From Aureimonas sp. AU4 (GTDB lineage: Bacteria; Pseudomonadota; Alphaproteobacteria; Rhizobiales; Rhizobiaceae): a DNA stretch of 42,382 nucleotides. Both the position numbers and the translations under genes were made by a program. How positions within the stretch are numbered: position 1 is the stretch's first letter; every line of letters begins with the position of its first letter. This document shows positions 1 to 7,606 of this stretch, piece after piece. Location of the stretch: the NCBI RefSeq assembly GCF_001463765.1, contig NZ_BBWK01000077.1, forward strand, positions 1 to 42,382, read 5' to 3'. The notes beneath the pieces were generated by a model. That model worked only from the letters and a program-made list of their open reading frames with translations, was not told where the DNA came from and searched no databases.

Positions 1-201
1 TGGATGGATCCTCCCGAAGGCTGCGGGCCGGCGATCCGACCTCGTCCGCCCATATGGCGGATCGCGCCCCTTCGTCACGGGTGCATCCTCTCGACGAACC
101 GCCGGCCCACGATTGCGGGCAATTACTTATCGTCGTTATTTTTGTTGAAAGATGCAAACCGATGCCTCTAAGGAGCGCGTCAGGATACCGGGAGCGCGAG
201 C

Positions 202-369
202 ATGTCGTATCAGTTCGGGACTGGACGTGTCCGGGTTGGGCCTGACGGAGCCAAGCCTGACTTGCGTTCGTCCACGCCGCCCGCCGTTTCGTCGACGGCC
301 TTGGCCAACGGACTTCTCGCTTCGTCGGCCCTCTGGCTCCTTTTCCTGGTGCTCTGGCTGGGCTGCTAG
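202..369 (+). CDS. Small putative membrane protein (55 aa)
   Basis: Short open frame with ATG at 202 and TAG at 367-369. A GGGAG ribosome-binding site at 190-194 sits 7 bases before the ATG. The product has a polar N-terminal half (starts MSYQFGTGRVRV) and one hydrophobic C-terminal segment, roughly residues 33-55, rich in Leu, Trp, Ala and Val (contains WLLFLVLWLGC), so it could be a single-pass inner-membrane protein. No family is recognised. It lies 92 bases upstream of the exported SDR gene on the same strand. The good RBS and well-formed membrane segment argue for a real gene, but chance cannot be excluded at this size. Confidence 0.45.
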   Translation: MSYQFGTGRVRVGPDGAKPDLRSSTPPAVSSTALANGLLASSALWLLFLVLWLGC

Positions 370-461
370 CGACGCCGCTCTCGGCGGCGAGGCGTCGTGT
401 CGCGCCAGGAACCATCGCGCGGTGCGCGGACTTGGATGAGCTTCCAAGAAGGAGTTCATCC

Positions 462-1460
462 ATGACCGAGACGAGCCGCCGCACCTTTCTGGCGGGTGCC
501 GCCCTCAGCGCCGGCGCGGCGGTCGCCGCCGGCACGGCCACGCGGGCGGTCGCCCAGGAGAAGCACAAGCCGGGCGCGCCGACCGCGCCCCAGGCGGCCA
601 ACTATCCCAAGCCTCCCTACCCCACCGACATGCAGCCCTGGCCGGGCCTCGCCTCGAAGATGAACCCGCGCCCCGACCACGGCGAGACGAGCTACAAGGG
701 TTCGGGCAAGCTCACGGGCAAGCGGGCGCTGATCACGGGCGGCGACTCCGGCATCGGCCGCGCAGCGGCCATCGCCTATGCGCGCGAGGGCGCGGACGTC
801 GCGATCAACTACCTGCCGCAGGAGGAGCCCGACGCGCGCGAGGTCGTGGCCCTGATCGAGGCGGAAGGGCGCAAGGCGGTCGCGATCCCCGGCGACCTGC
901 GCACGGAGGAGTTCTGCCGCCGCCTGGTTGAGGAGGCCGCCACGCAGCTCGGCGGCCTCGACATCCTCGTCAACAACGCCGCGCTTCAGCAGACCCGTCC
1001 CTCGATCGCGGAGATCTCGTCGGAACTTTTCGACGACACGATGAAGACCAACGTCTACGCACCCTTCTGGCTCACTAAGGCGGCGCTGGAGCGGATGAAG
1101 GAGGGCGCGGTGATCGTGAACACCTCGTCCGAGCAGGCCGGCAACCCGTCGGCCGAGATCATGCACTACGCCATGACGCGCGCGGCCGTCCTCAACTTCA
1201 CCAAGGGCCTCGCCAAGCAGCTCGCCCCGCGCGGCATCCGCGTCAACGCGGTGGCGCCCGGTCCGTTCTGGACGCCGCTCCAGGTGGCGGGCGGAGCGAC
1301 CGAGGAGAAGCTTCGCGAGTTCGGCTCCGACACGCCGCTCGGCCGGGCCGGCCAGCCGGCCGAGATCGCGCCGCTCTATGTGGCGGCGGCCGACCCGCTT
1401 CTCAGCTTCTCGACGGGCCAGATCTTCGGCTCGACGGGCGGCAACGGCCAGCCGGCCTGA
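462..1460 (+). CDS. Tat-exported SDR family oxidoreductase
   Basis: Classical short-chain dehydrogenase/reductase of the YghA/general-stress-protein-39 type, 332 aa. The start at 462 is chosen because AAGGAG (449-454) lies 7 bases before it and the protein then opens with a twin-arginine signal (RRTFLAG, residues 6-12) and a hydrophobic stretch ending near AVAQ (about residue 32). The Rossmann motif GGDSGIG is at about 93-99, the NNA motif at 171-173 and the catalytic Ser in NTSSEQ near 222. The expected YxxxK reads YAMTR (Tyr236, Arg240), so the usual active-site Lys is replaced by Arg. The pre-domain tail matches this subfamily. An NAD(P)-dependent oxidoreductase in the periplasm would be unusual because the cofactor is normally cytoplasmic. 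Substrate unknown. A hairpin follows the stop codon. Confidence 0.85.
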   Translation: MTETSRRTFLAGAALSAGAAVAAGTATRAVAQEKHKPGAPTAPQAANYPKPPYPTDMQPWPGLASKMNPRPDHGETSYKGSGKLTGKRALITGGDSGIGRAAAIAYAREGADVAINYLPQEEPDAREVVALIEAEGRKAVAIPGDLRTEEFCRRLVEEAATQLGGLDILVNNAALQQTRPSIAEISSELFDDTMKTNVYAPFWLTKAALERMKEGAVIVNTSSEQAGNPSAEIMHYAMTRAAVLNFTKGLAKQLAPRGIRVNAVAPGPFWTPLQVAGGATEEKLREFGSDTPLGRAGQPAEIAPLYVAAADPLLSFSTGQIFGSTGGNGQPA

Positions 1461-1468
1461 TGACGCGT

Positions 1469-1499
1469 CCGGGGCGCCGCCGCGCAGGCAGCGCCCCGG
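1469..1499. terminator. Hairpin between convergent genes
   Basis: Perfect 9-bp stem CCGGGGCGC / GCGCCCCGG (1469-1477 and 1491-1499) with a 13-base loop, in the 42-base gap between the convergent SDR and MFS stop codons. There is no T-run on either side, so it may act as a bidirectional stem-loop end rather than a canonical intrinsic terminator. Confidence 0.5.
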
Positions 1500-1502
1500 G
1501 CT

Positions 1503-2723
1503 TCATGCGAGAACCGCTCGGCGGCGCTCCGAAGCGCGGCCCGCAACGAGAATGACGAGCCCGCCCAGCACCACGGCCGCAGCCGCGTAGACGATCACTC
1601 CGGTCGGGCCCATCCCGTCGATCAGGAGGCCGCCGATCACCGCGCCGCTCGCGATGGCGACCTGGAAGGCCGAGGACAGGAGCGCGCCCGCGCTTTCGGC
1701 GAGGTCCGGTGCGGCCCGCGCGTTCCAGATCGAGGTCGAGACCGGAAACCCGCCGAAGGCGAAGCCCCAGACGGCGGTCGCCGCAAAGGCCACGGCGGGC
1801 GAGGTACCCGCGATCGCCAGTGCGATCGCCGCCGCGCCGATCAGGAGCGAGGCCGAGCCCACCGCCCAGGCGGGGCTTCGCGCCGCGACGGCGCCCGCCG
1901 CGATGTTGCCGAGGAAGCCGCCGAGGCCGAAGGCGAGGAGCGCAAGCGAGATGGTCGAGACCTCGAGGCGCGGCACCTCTTCCAGGAAGGGCCGGATGAA
2001 GGTGAAGCCGGCGAAATGGCCGGAGACGACGATCACCACCGTCAGAAGGCCGATCGCAACCGCCGGACGCAAGAGTGCCGCGCGAAACAGCTTGATGCTC
2101 GGCGGAGCGGTGGGCGGCAGCGCGGGCAGGACCGCGAACTGCACCGCAAGCGACGCCAGCCCGAGCCCGGCCGCCGACAGGAAGGTAGCCCGCCAGCCGA
2201 TCCATTCGCCCAGCGCTGCACCCAGAGGCGCGGCGACCACGGTGGCGAGCGACACGCCCATGACGATGACCGACATCGCGCGCGGCACCTCGGCCGAGGG
2301 CACGAGGCGCAGGGCCAGCGCCGTCATCATCGCCCAGAAGCCGCCGAGCGCGAAGCCGAGCAGTGCGCGCGCCAGGAGAAGCATGCCGACGCTGTTCGCC
2401 GTGGCCGCGAGGAGGCTCGACAGGACAAGCAGTCCCATCAGGACCCAGACGATCAGGCGCCGGTCGAGACGGCCCGACAGAAGCACGAGAAGCGGCCCGG
2501 CGATCGCCGCCACCACCGCCGTCGCGGTGATGGCCTGACCGACCGTCCCATTGCTGACCCCAAGTTCGGCCGCCATGGGCGTGAGCAGGCTGACGGGCAG
2601 GAACTCGGCCGTCACGAGGCCGAAGACCCCGAACGACAGGGAAAGGACCGCGGGCCAGGCGGCGCGGGGCTCGTCGATTTCGGACACAAGCCCCGGGGAG
2701 GCGACGGGTTGGGCGAAATCCAT
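1503..2723 (-). CDS. MFS transporter (DHA1/AraJ-type exporter)
   Basis: Major facilitator protein of 406 aa with about 12 hydrophobic helices. After a short cytoplasmic N-terminus (starts MDFAQPVASPGL), helix 1 begins near AWPAVLSLSFGVFGL. The loop between helices 2 and 3 carries SGRLDRRLIV, in place of the usual MFS motif A, and the sixth helix region is followed by a cytoplasmic loop with LFRAALLRPAVAIG, typical of the DHA1 sugar/drug efflux group. The start at 2723 is preferred over longer frames because AAGGAG (2734-2739, minus strand) lies 10 bases upstream. It is divergent from an AraC-type regulator 74 bases away, which probably controls it. Substrate unknown. Confidence 0.85.
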   Translation of the reverse strand: MDFAQPVASPGLVSEIDEPRAAWPAVLSLSFGVFGLVTAEFLPVSLLTPMAAELGVSNGTVGQAITATAVVAAIAGPLLVLLSGRLDRRLIVWVLMGLLVLSSLLAATANSVGMLLLARALLGFALGGFWAMMTALALRLVPSAEVPRAMSVIVMGVSLATVVAAPLGAALGEWIGWRATFLSAAGLGLASLAVQFAVLPALPPTAPPSIKLFRAALLRPAVAIGLLTVVIVVSGHFAGFTFIRPFLEEVPRLEVSTISLALLAFGLGGFLGNIAAGAVAARSPAWAVGSASLLIGAAAIALAIAGTSPAVAFAATAVWGFAFGGFPVSTSIWNARAAPDLAESAGALLSSAFQVAIASGAVIGGLLIDGMGPTGVIVYAAAAVVLGGLVILVAGRASERRRAVLA

Positions 2724-2797
2724 GAGGGGACCGCTCCTTGCATGATGCTGCGTTGCAGCAGCGTCTACGCTCGTCCGGCTGGCGTTTCCATGCCAGA

Positions 2798-3778
2798 ATG
2801 ACTGAGATGCTTGACCGATCCGCCAAATCCCACTCGCCCGGCTCCGCCGATCCTCTAACCGAAATGCTGCGCGGCCTGCGCCTCGACGGCGTGGAATACG
2901 GTCGCTGCCGCATGGCCGGGGACTGGTGCTTCCGCTATCCCGCCCAGGCTCACGCACATTTTCACTTCGTGGCCGGGCGCGGGTGCTGGCTGCAGGAGCC
3001 GGACGGCACTTGGAGCGAGCTGGCGGCGGGCGATGCCGTGCTCGTGCCGCGCGGCGCCGCCCACACGCTGGCGAGCGCACCGGGCCTCGAGCCACGCCCC
3101 TTTCCGCGCCGCGACTGCCTCGCCATCTGCGAAAGCGTCTACGACTACGACGGCGGCAACGCGCCCGAGGACGAGGGCTGCGTTCTCTTCTGCGGCACGA
3201 TGCGCTTCAACCTCGACGGCCTCCATCCCCTCCTGCAGGTCATGCCGGACGTGATGCGGGCGAAGGAGCTGATGGTGGAGGAGCCGACCATTCCCCACCT
3301 TCTCGACGCCATGGTGGCCGAGTGCGGGCTGAACCGGGTGGGGGCGAGCGGCATCCTCGCGCGGCTGGCCGACGTCATGGCCGCGCAGATCATCCGCTCC
3401 TGGGTGGAGCATGGATGCGGCGACTCGGCGGGCTGGATCGCGGCGGTGCGCGATCCGCAGGTCGGCCGCGTGATCGCGGCGATCCATGCCGAACCCGAGC
3501 GGGACTGGGCGGTGGCCAGCCTCGCCGCGATCATGGGCGCCTCGCGCTCGGGCTTCGCGGCCAAGTTCACCGCGACCGTCGGCATGACGCCTGCGCGCTA
3601 CGTGACCGAGGTGCGCATGCACCGGGCGCGGCAGTGGATCGGGCGCGACCGGATGCGGGTCGGAGAGGTCGCGCACCGGCTCGGCTACGATTCCGAGGCC
3701 GCCTTCAGCCGTGCCTTCAAGCGCGTCGTGGGAACGGCACCGGGCCGGCTGCGCACGGGCGTCATGGCGGACGCCTGA
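2798..3778 (+). CDS. AraC family transcriptional regulator with cupin domain
   Basis: DNA-binding regulator of about 326 aa. The N-terminal half is an AraC-type cupin (cupin_6) sensor: GDWCFRYPAQAHAHFHFV and GDAVLVPRGAAHTL are the typical beta-barrel strands with a His-rich pocket. The C-terminal 95 residues hold two helix-turn-helix units, the first around ASLAAIMGASRSGFAAKF and the second around VGEVAHRLGYDSEAAFSRAF, ending GTAPGRLR. The start is uncertain: ATG at 2798 is used because it begins just before conserved sequence, but 2738 and 2807 are possible and no strong RBS is visible. It is divergent from the MFS exporter gene, the usual arrangement for an AraC regulator of an efflux pump. 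Confidence 0.85.
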   Translation: MTEMLDRSAKSHSPGSADPLTEMLRGLRLDGVEYGRCRMAGDWCFRYPAQAHAHFHFVAGRGCWLQEPDGTWSELAAGDAVLVPRGAAHTLASAPGLEPRPFPRRDCLAICESVYDYDGGNAPEDEGCVLFCGTMRFNLDGLHPLLQVMPDVMRAKELMVEEPTIPHLLDAMVAECGLNRVGASGILARLADVMAAQIIRSWVEHGCGDSAGWIAAVRDPQVGRVIAAIHAEPERDWAVASLAAIMGASRSGFAAKFTATVGMTPARYVTEVRMHRARQWIGRDRMRVGEVAHRLGYDSEAAFSRAFKRVVGTAPGRLRTGVMADA

Positions 3779-3827
3779 GAAAGGCGCGCGGCGGGACCCC
3801 GCATCGGACCCGTCAGCACCATGGCCG

Positions 3828-5024
3828 TCAGTCGAAGAAGCCCTCGTCGCCCTCCGCCAGATAGCGCCGGGCGCGTTCGGGCACGAGTTCCACGCCCATG
3901 CCGGGGCGATCGGGCACCTCGACCATCCCGTTCACGACGATCGGGTCGGGCAGTCCGTCCACGATCTCGTTCCACCAGGGCGGATCGCCCGTCGTGTACT
4001 CGAAGGCGATGAAGTTGTCGGGGAGCGTGGCCGAAACCTGAATCAGCGCGCCGAGGCCGAGAAGCCCGTTGGCCGTGCCATGCGGGGCCATGGTGATGCC
4101 GTGAAGGTCGGCATGCTCGGCGATCCACTTCAGCTCCGCGAGCCCGCCGACATCGGCGGGATCGGGTCCCACCACATGGACCGCGTTGGTCTCGATCAGC
4201 TCCTTGAAGTTGCGCCGAAGGTAGATCTGCTCGCCCGTATGGATGGGCGTGGCGGAGGTCCGCGTCAGCTCGCGATAGCTGCCGGCATCCACCCAAGGGG
4301 TGTAGTCGCCCGATAGGAGATCCTCGACCCAGAGGAGGTTGTAGGGCTCGAGCATCCGGACGAGGCGGATCGCATCGCCCAGCATCCAGCCCGGCCCGCA
4401 GTCGAGCGCCAGGCCGATCCGGTCGCCCGCGACCTCCTTCATCGCCGCCACGCAGCTGACCAGATGGCGCAGGCCCCGCTCGGTCACCGGCCCCCGGTCC
4501 AGCGCGCCATGGAAGGGCCCCGCGCCCAGCTCGCCGTAGGTGAAGTCCGGCACCTCGCGCTTCATGGGCGAGTGGAAACCGATCGGCTGCTTGATGATCG
4601 TGAAGCCCTCCGGCGAAGCCATCATGCGCGCGAGGTCGTCGGCGTAGTCCTCCGGCCGATGCCCGGCGAGCGGAAAGCGCACCGAGCCGTTGTAGACGCG
4701 CACGCGGTCGCGCACCTTGCCGCCGAGCAGGCGGTGGACCGGCAGGCCGGCGGCCTTGCCGGCCAGGTCCCACAAGGCCATCTCGACGACGCTGACGGCG
4801 CTGCCCCACGGCTTGAAGCCGCCGCGCTGGCGGATCTTGCGCATGGTGCGCTCGACCAGCGTCGGGTCCTCGCCGATCAGCGCCTCGCGCAGGGCGAGGA
4901 TGTGGGGCTTCAGATAGGGCTTCCACGTCTCGGCCTGGGCATAGCCCGACACGCCCTCGTCGGTCACGATGCGCACCACGGGGCTGCGGCCGATCACGGC
5001 GCATCGGAGGTCGGTGATCTTCAT
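3828..5024 (-). CDS. Enolase-superfamily (mandelate racemase/muconate lactonizing-like) enzyme
   Basis: Member of the enolase superfamily, 398 aa, the full family length. The N-terminal capping domain (residues 1 to about 125) is followed by the TIM barrel. Candidate Mg ligands are Asp208 (in LALDCGPGW), Glu234 (WVEDLL) and Glu265 (HTGEQIY); His315 in MAPHGTANG is the likely general base and Lys145 (IIKQPIG) sits on the opposite face. These enzymes abstract the alpha-proton of a carboxylate, so a sugar-acid dehydratase or a racemase is expected. It overlaps the IclR gene upstream by 4 bases (ATGA), so the two are translationally coupled. Its ligand spacing differs from the second enolase-family enzyme in the locus, so the two probably act on different substrates or epimers. 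Confidence 0.85.
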   Translation of the reverse strand: MKITDLRCAVIGRSPVVRIVTDEGVSGYAQAETWKPYLKPHILALREALIGEDPTLVERTMRKIRQRGGFKPWGSAVSVVEMALWDLAGKAAGLPVHRLLGGKVRDRVRVYNGSVRFPLAGHRPEDYADDLARMMASPEGFTIIKQPIGFHSPMKREVPDFTYGELGAGPFHGALDRGPVTERGLRHLVSCVAAMKEVAGDRIGLALDCGPGWMLGDAIRLVRMLEPYNLLWVEDLLSGDYTPWVDAGSYRELTRTSATPIHTGEQIYLRRNFKELIETNAVHVVGPDPADVGGLAELKWIAEHADLHGITMAPHGTANGLLGLGALIQVSATLPDNFIAFEYTTGDPPWWNEIVDGLPDPIVVNGMVEVPDRPGMGVELVPERARRYLAEGDEGFFD

Positions 5025-5824
5025 GCGGCGCGGCTCGTCCTGGGGTCCTTGAGGGTGCGGGATACGGCGGCGGCTGTCTCGATCGCGGCCAGCCGGATCG
5101 CCTCCATGCGCGCCGCCTCGGTTCCGGCGAGAAAGGGAACGCTGAGGGCGGCGACCATCGCGCCATCGGGACCATGAACCGGGGCGGCGAAGGCCTGAAT
5201 GCTCGGCGCGTTCTCGCCCTTGTCCTGCGCCCAGCCGAGGCGGCGGATGCGCGCGAGCTCGGCCCTCAAGCGGCGCGGGTCGGTGACGGTGCGCGGCGTG
5301 AAGGCGACGAGAGGGCGAGCCAACCAGCGGTCGAGCTCGGCCGCGTCGAGATGGGCGAGCAGCATCTTGCTCGCCGCGCCCGCATGGATCGGCATGCGCT
5401 GGCCGGGCGCGACCGTCAGGGCGTATTCGCGCCGCCCCTGCGCGGTGGCGAGCACAAGGACGCCCTCGCCGTCGAGGACGCTGAGCTTCACGCCCTCGCC
5501 GAGTTCGGCGGCGAGCCGATCGAGATGGGGCTGGCTCGCGGCCTGAAGGTCGATCTCGCTTGCCTGCGAGGCGACATGGGCAGCGAGCGTCAGAAGGCGC
5601 CGGCCCAGGAGATAGTGACCCGCCTCGCTGCGGCGGACCATGTCGTGGCGCTGCAGCGTGTTGAGGATGCGGTAGACGCTGGTGCGCGGCAGGTCGAGCC
5701 GCGCCGTGAGGTCGCTGATCGAGAGCCCCTCGGCACGCTGCTCGAGCGCAGCCAGAAGTTCCATCATGCGGTCGATGGCGGGGATGGTGTGGCGGCTCGC
5801 GCCCGCCTCCTCGGCGATGTCCAT
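5021..5824 (-). CDS. IclR family transcriptional regulator
   Basis: 267-aa IclR-type regulator. A winged helix-turn-helix fills about residues 12-80 (ISDLTARLDLPRTSVYRILN, then HDMVRRSEAGHYLLG as the wing). The rest is the effector-binding domain with GEGVLVLATAQG, HAGAASKMLLAHL and the conserved late segment WAQDKGENAPSIQAFAAPV. It is the first gene of a minus-strand pair with the enolase-family enzyme and faces the VOC - dehydratase - amidohydrolase operon. The intergenic DNA contains a TGAAC/GTTCA operator array that is repeated before the ABC-transporter operon at 8.9 kb, so this protein most likely represses or activates both operons and itself. The effector is probably a sugar acid or pathway intermediate (inference). 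Confidence 0.9.
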   Translation of the reverse strand: MDIAEEAGASRHTIPAIDRMMELLAALEQRAEGLSISDLTARLDLPRTSVYRILNTLQRHDMVRRSEAGHYLLGRRLLTLAAHVASQASEIDLQAASQPHLDRLAAELGEGVKLSVLDGEGVLVLATAQGRREYALTVAPGQRMPIHAGAASKMLLAHLDAAELDRWLARPLVAFTPRTVTDPRRLRAELARIRRLGWAQDKGENAPSIQAFAAPVHGPDGAMVAALSVPFLAGTEAARMEAIRLAAIETAAAVSRTLKDPRTSRAA

Positions 5825-5843
5825 GCGCCTACCCTCTCGGCGG

Positions 5844-5871
5844 TTGACAGGAAGACGGGAGAGCGTAGCAT
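5844..5871 (+). promoter_or_regulatory. Sigma-70-type promoter for the VOC/dehydratase operon
   Basis: TTGACA at 5844-5849 and TAGCAT at 5866-5871, separated by 16 bases. The predicted transcription start, near 5878, falls at the left edge of the operator array, the geometry expected for IclR repression. Promoter strength and start site are inferred. Confidence 0.5.
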
Positions 5872-5878
5872 CAAATCA

Positions 5879-5904
5879 TGAACTATTGAAGTTCATATTT
5901 GAAC
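5879..5904. promoter_or_regulatory. Putative IclR operator, copy 1
   Basis: 26-bp element with three half-sites: TGAAC (5879-5883), GTTCA (5891-5895) and TGAAC (5900-5904), giving two overlapping inverted repeats. Its last 16 bases (AAGTTCATATTTGAAC) recur exactly at 8866-8881, and 22 of 26 positions agree overall. It lies between the divergent IclR and VOC genes, just downstream of a TTGACA promoter. Confidence 0.7.
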
Positions 5905-5944
5905 GACGCGGAACAAGCGTCGGCATCTCGGGGAGGACCGCCGC

Positions 5945-6379
5945 ATGTTGACCGTCTCGGCCATCGCTCACGTCGCCATCCGCATCAAGGACATCGACCG
6001 GACGATGCGCTTCTACGAGCAGGGGCTGGGCTTTCGCGAGATGCTGCGGCTCGACCGCGACGGACGCCTGTGGCTCGTCTACCTGCGCGTGACCGACCAG
6101 CAGTTCCTGGAGATCTTTCCCGAAGGCACGGGCGAGCGCGCCGCCGAGCGCGAGGCGGTGGGCTACAATCATCTCTGCCTTGAGGTGCCCTCGATCGACG
6201 GCGCGCTCGCCGAGCTGGCGGCGGCCGGCATCGAGCCGATCCGCCCGAAGGTGCTCGGCGCCGACGGCAACTGGCAGGCCTGGATCGAGGACCCCGACGG
6301 CCACCGCATCGAGCTCATGGAGATGGCGGCGAATTCCATGCAGGCGCAGGCGATCGAACGCCTGCGGCAGGGAGGCTGA
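5945..6379 (+). CDS. VOC (glyoxalase/dioxygenase fold) family protein
   Basis: 144-aa protein made of two beta-alpha-beta-beta-beta modules of the vicinal oxygen chelate fold. Probable metal ligands are His9 (IAHVAIRI), Glu56 (FLEIFP), His76 (YNHLCLEV) and Glu123 (HRIELME), the glyoxalase I pattern. The end of the second module reads WIEDPDGHRIELMEM, typical of lactoylglutathione lyase-like proteins. GGGAGG (5931-5936) precedes the ATG by 8 bases. It is the first gene of the operon controlled from the IclR operator and is followed by the galactonate-dehydratase-type enzyme. A role in isomerising or detoxifying a keto-aldehyde intermediate fits the context but is not proved. Confidence 0.85.
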   Translation: MLTVSAIAHVAIRIKDIDRTMRFYEQGLGFREMLRLDRDGRLWLVYLRVTDQQFLEIFPEGTGERAAEREAVGYNHLCLEVPSIDGALAELAAAGIEPIRPKVLGADGNWQAWIEDPDGHRIELMEMAANSMQAQAIERLRQGG

Positions 6380-6436
6380 GGCGATGCGCGCGGAAGGAAA
6401 CGATGCGGCGCGAGGCGACATGCGGGACAGCGGGCG

Positions 6437-7597
6437 ATGAAGATCACGGGCCTCAAGACCTTCGTCGCCAACGTGTCGCGAACCAACTTCGTGTTCGTGA
6501 AGATCTATACCGACGACGGGATCGACGGCGTCGGCGAGGCGACGCTGGAGTGGAAGACGCGCACGGTCGTGGCCGCGATCGAGGAGCTGGAGCGCGTTCT
6601 CGTCGGACGCGACCCGTTCGCGGTGGACGCGCTCATTGAGCAACTGCATCGCGACAGCTACTGGCGCACGGGCGCCGTGTTCCGCACCGCGCTCGGCGGC
6701 ATCGAGGCCGCCCTTCTCGACATCAAGGGCAAGGCGCTCGGCGTTCCCGTCTTCGAGCTTCTTGGCGGCAAGTATCGCGAGCGCGTCGCCTGCTATGCCA
6801 ATCATTGGTTCTTCGGCGCGGTGACGCCCGAGGACCACGCCGAAAAGGCGAAGGCCGCGGTCGCCATGGGCTACCGGGCGCTCAAGTGGGACCCGTTCGA
6901 TGCGGCCGACCTCCAGATGGACCGGCGCCAGCGCCACGCCACGATCGCGATCGTGGAAGCGGTGCGCGCGGCGGTCGGGCCCGACATCGACCTGATGCTC
7001 GACGTCCACGGACGGCTCGACGTGCCGACCGCGATCGCGATGTGCCGCGCGCTCGCGCCCTTCGACCTTACCTGGATCGAGGAGCCGACGCCGCCCGAGA
7101 GCATCGACGCGCTGGCCGAGGTGCGCGCGCACAGCCCGGTGCCGATCGCAGCCGGCGAGCGCTTCTTCGAGCCCGCGCGCTTCCAGGAGGCTCTGGCCAA
7201 GCGCGCGGTCGACATCCTCCAGCCCGACGTCTCGCATGTGGGTGGGCTCGGCGAGACCAAGCGCATCGCCCACAATGCCCACACCCACCTCATCCCGGTC
7301 GCGCCGCACAACCCGGTCGGCCCGGTGATGAACGCAATGACGCTCCACGCCTCCGTGGCGATCCCCAACATGCTGGTCTTCGAGACCGTGTCGGTGGACG
7401 TGCCGTGGCGGCGCGAGCTCGTGCGTGAGACGCTGCGCTTCGAGGACGGCCATCTTCTGGCGCCGACCGCGCCGGGGCTCGGCGTCGAGCTGATCGAGGA
7501 GGCCTGCGCGCGCTTCCCCTACGAGGCGACCAACGTGCCGCTGTTCGACGGCTCGATGAACACGACCGGCGTGTCGACCGGCGAGAAGACCTTCTAG
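6437..7597 (+). CDS. Galactonate dehydratase-type enolase-superfamily enzyme
   Basis: 386-aa enolase-superfamily protein of the D-galactonate dehydratase subgroup. Metal ligands Asp189 (LDVHGRL), Glu215 (WIEEPTPP) and Glu241 (AAGERF) and catalytic His191 and His291 (VAPHNP) have the same spacing (2, 26, 52, 102) as E. coli D-galactonate dehydratase Asp183/His185/Glu209/Glu235/His285, as I recall those numbers. Lys150 lies in ALKWDPF. The family syn- or anti-eliminates water from an aldonate to give a 2-keto-3-deoxy acid. The second gene after the IclR operator, it sits between the VOC protein and the amidohydrolase, 57 bases after the former. The exact aldonate epimer cannot be read from sequence. 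Confidence 0.85.
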   Translation: MKITGLKTFVANVSRTNFVFVKIYTDDGIDGVGEATLEWKTRTVVAAIEELERVLVGRDPFAVDALIEQLHRDSYWRTGAVFRTALGGIEAALLDIKGKALGVPVFELLGGKYRERVACYANHWFFGAVTPEDHAEKAKAAVAMGYRALKWDPFDAADLQMDRRQRHATIAIVEAVRAAVGPDIDLMLDVHGRLDVPTAIAMCRALAPFDLTWIEEPTPPESIDALAEVRAHSPVPIAAGERFFEPARFQEALAKRAVDILQPDVSHVGGLGETKRIAHNAHTHLIPVAPHNPVGPVMNAMTLHASVAIPNMLVFETVSVDVPWRRELVRETLRFEDGHLLAPTAPGLGVELIEEACARFPYEATNVPLFDGSMNTTGVSTGEKTF

Positions 7598-7606
7598 CGA
7601 GACAGG

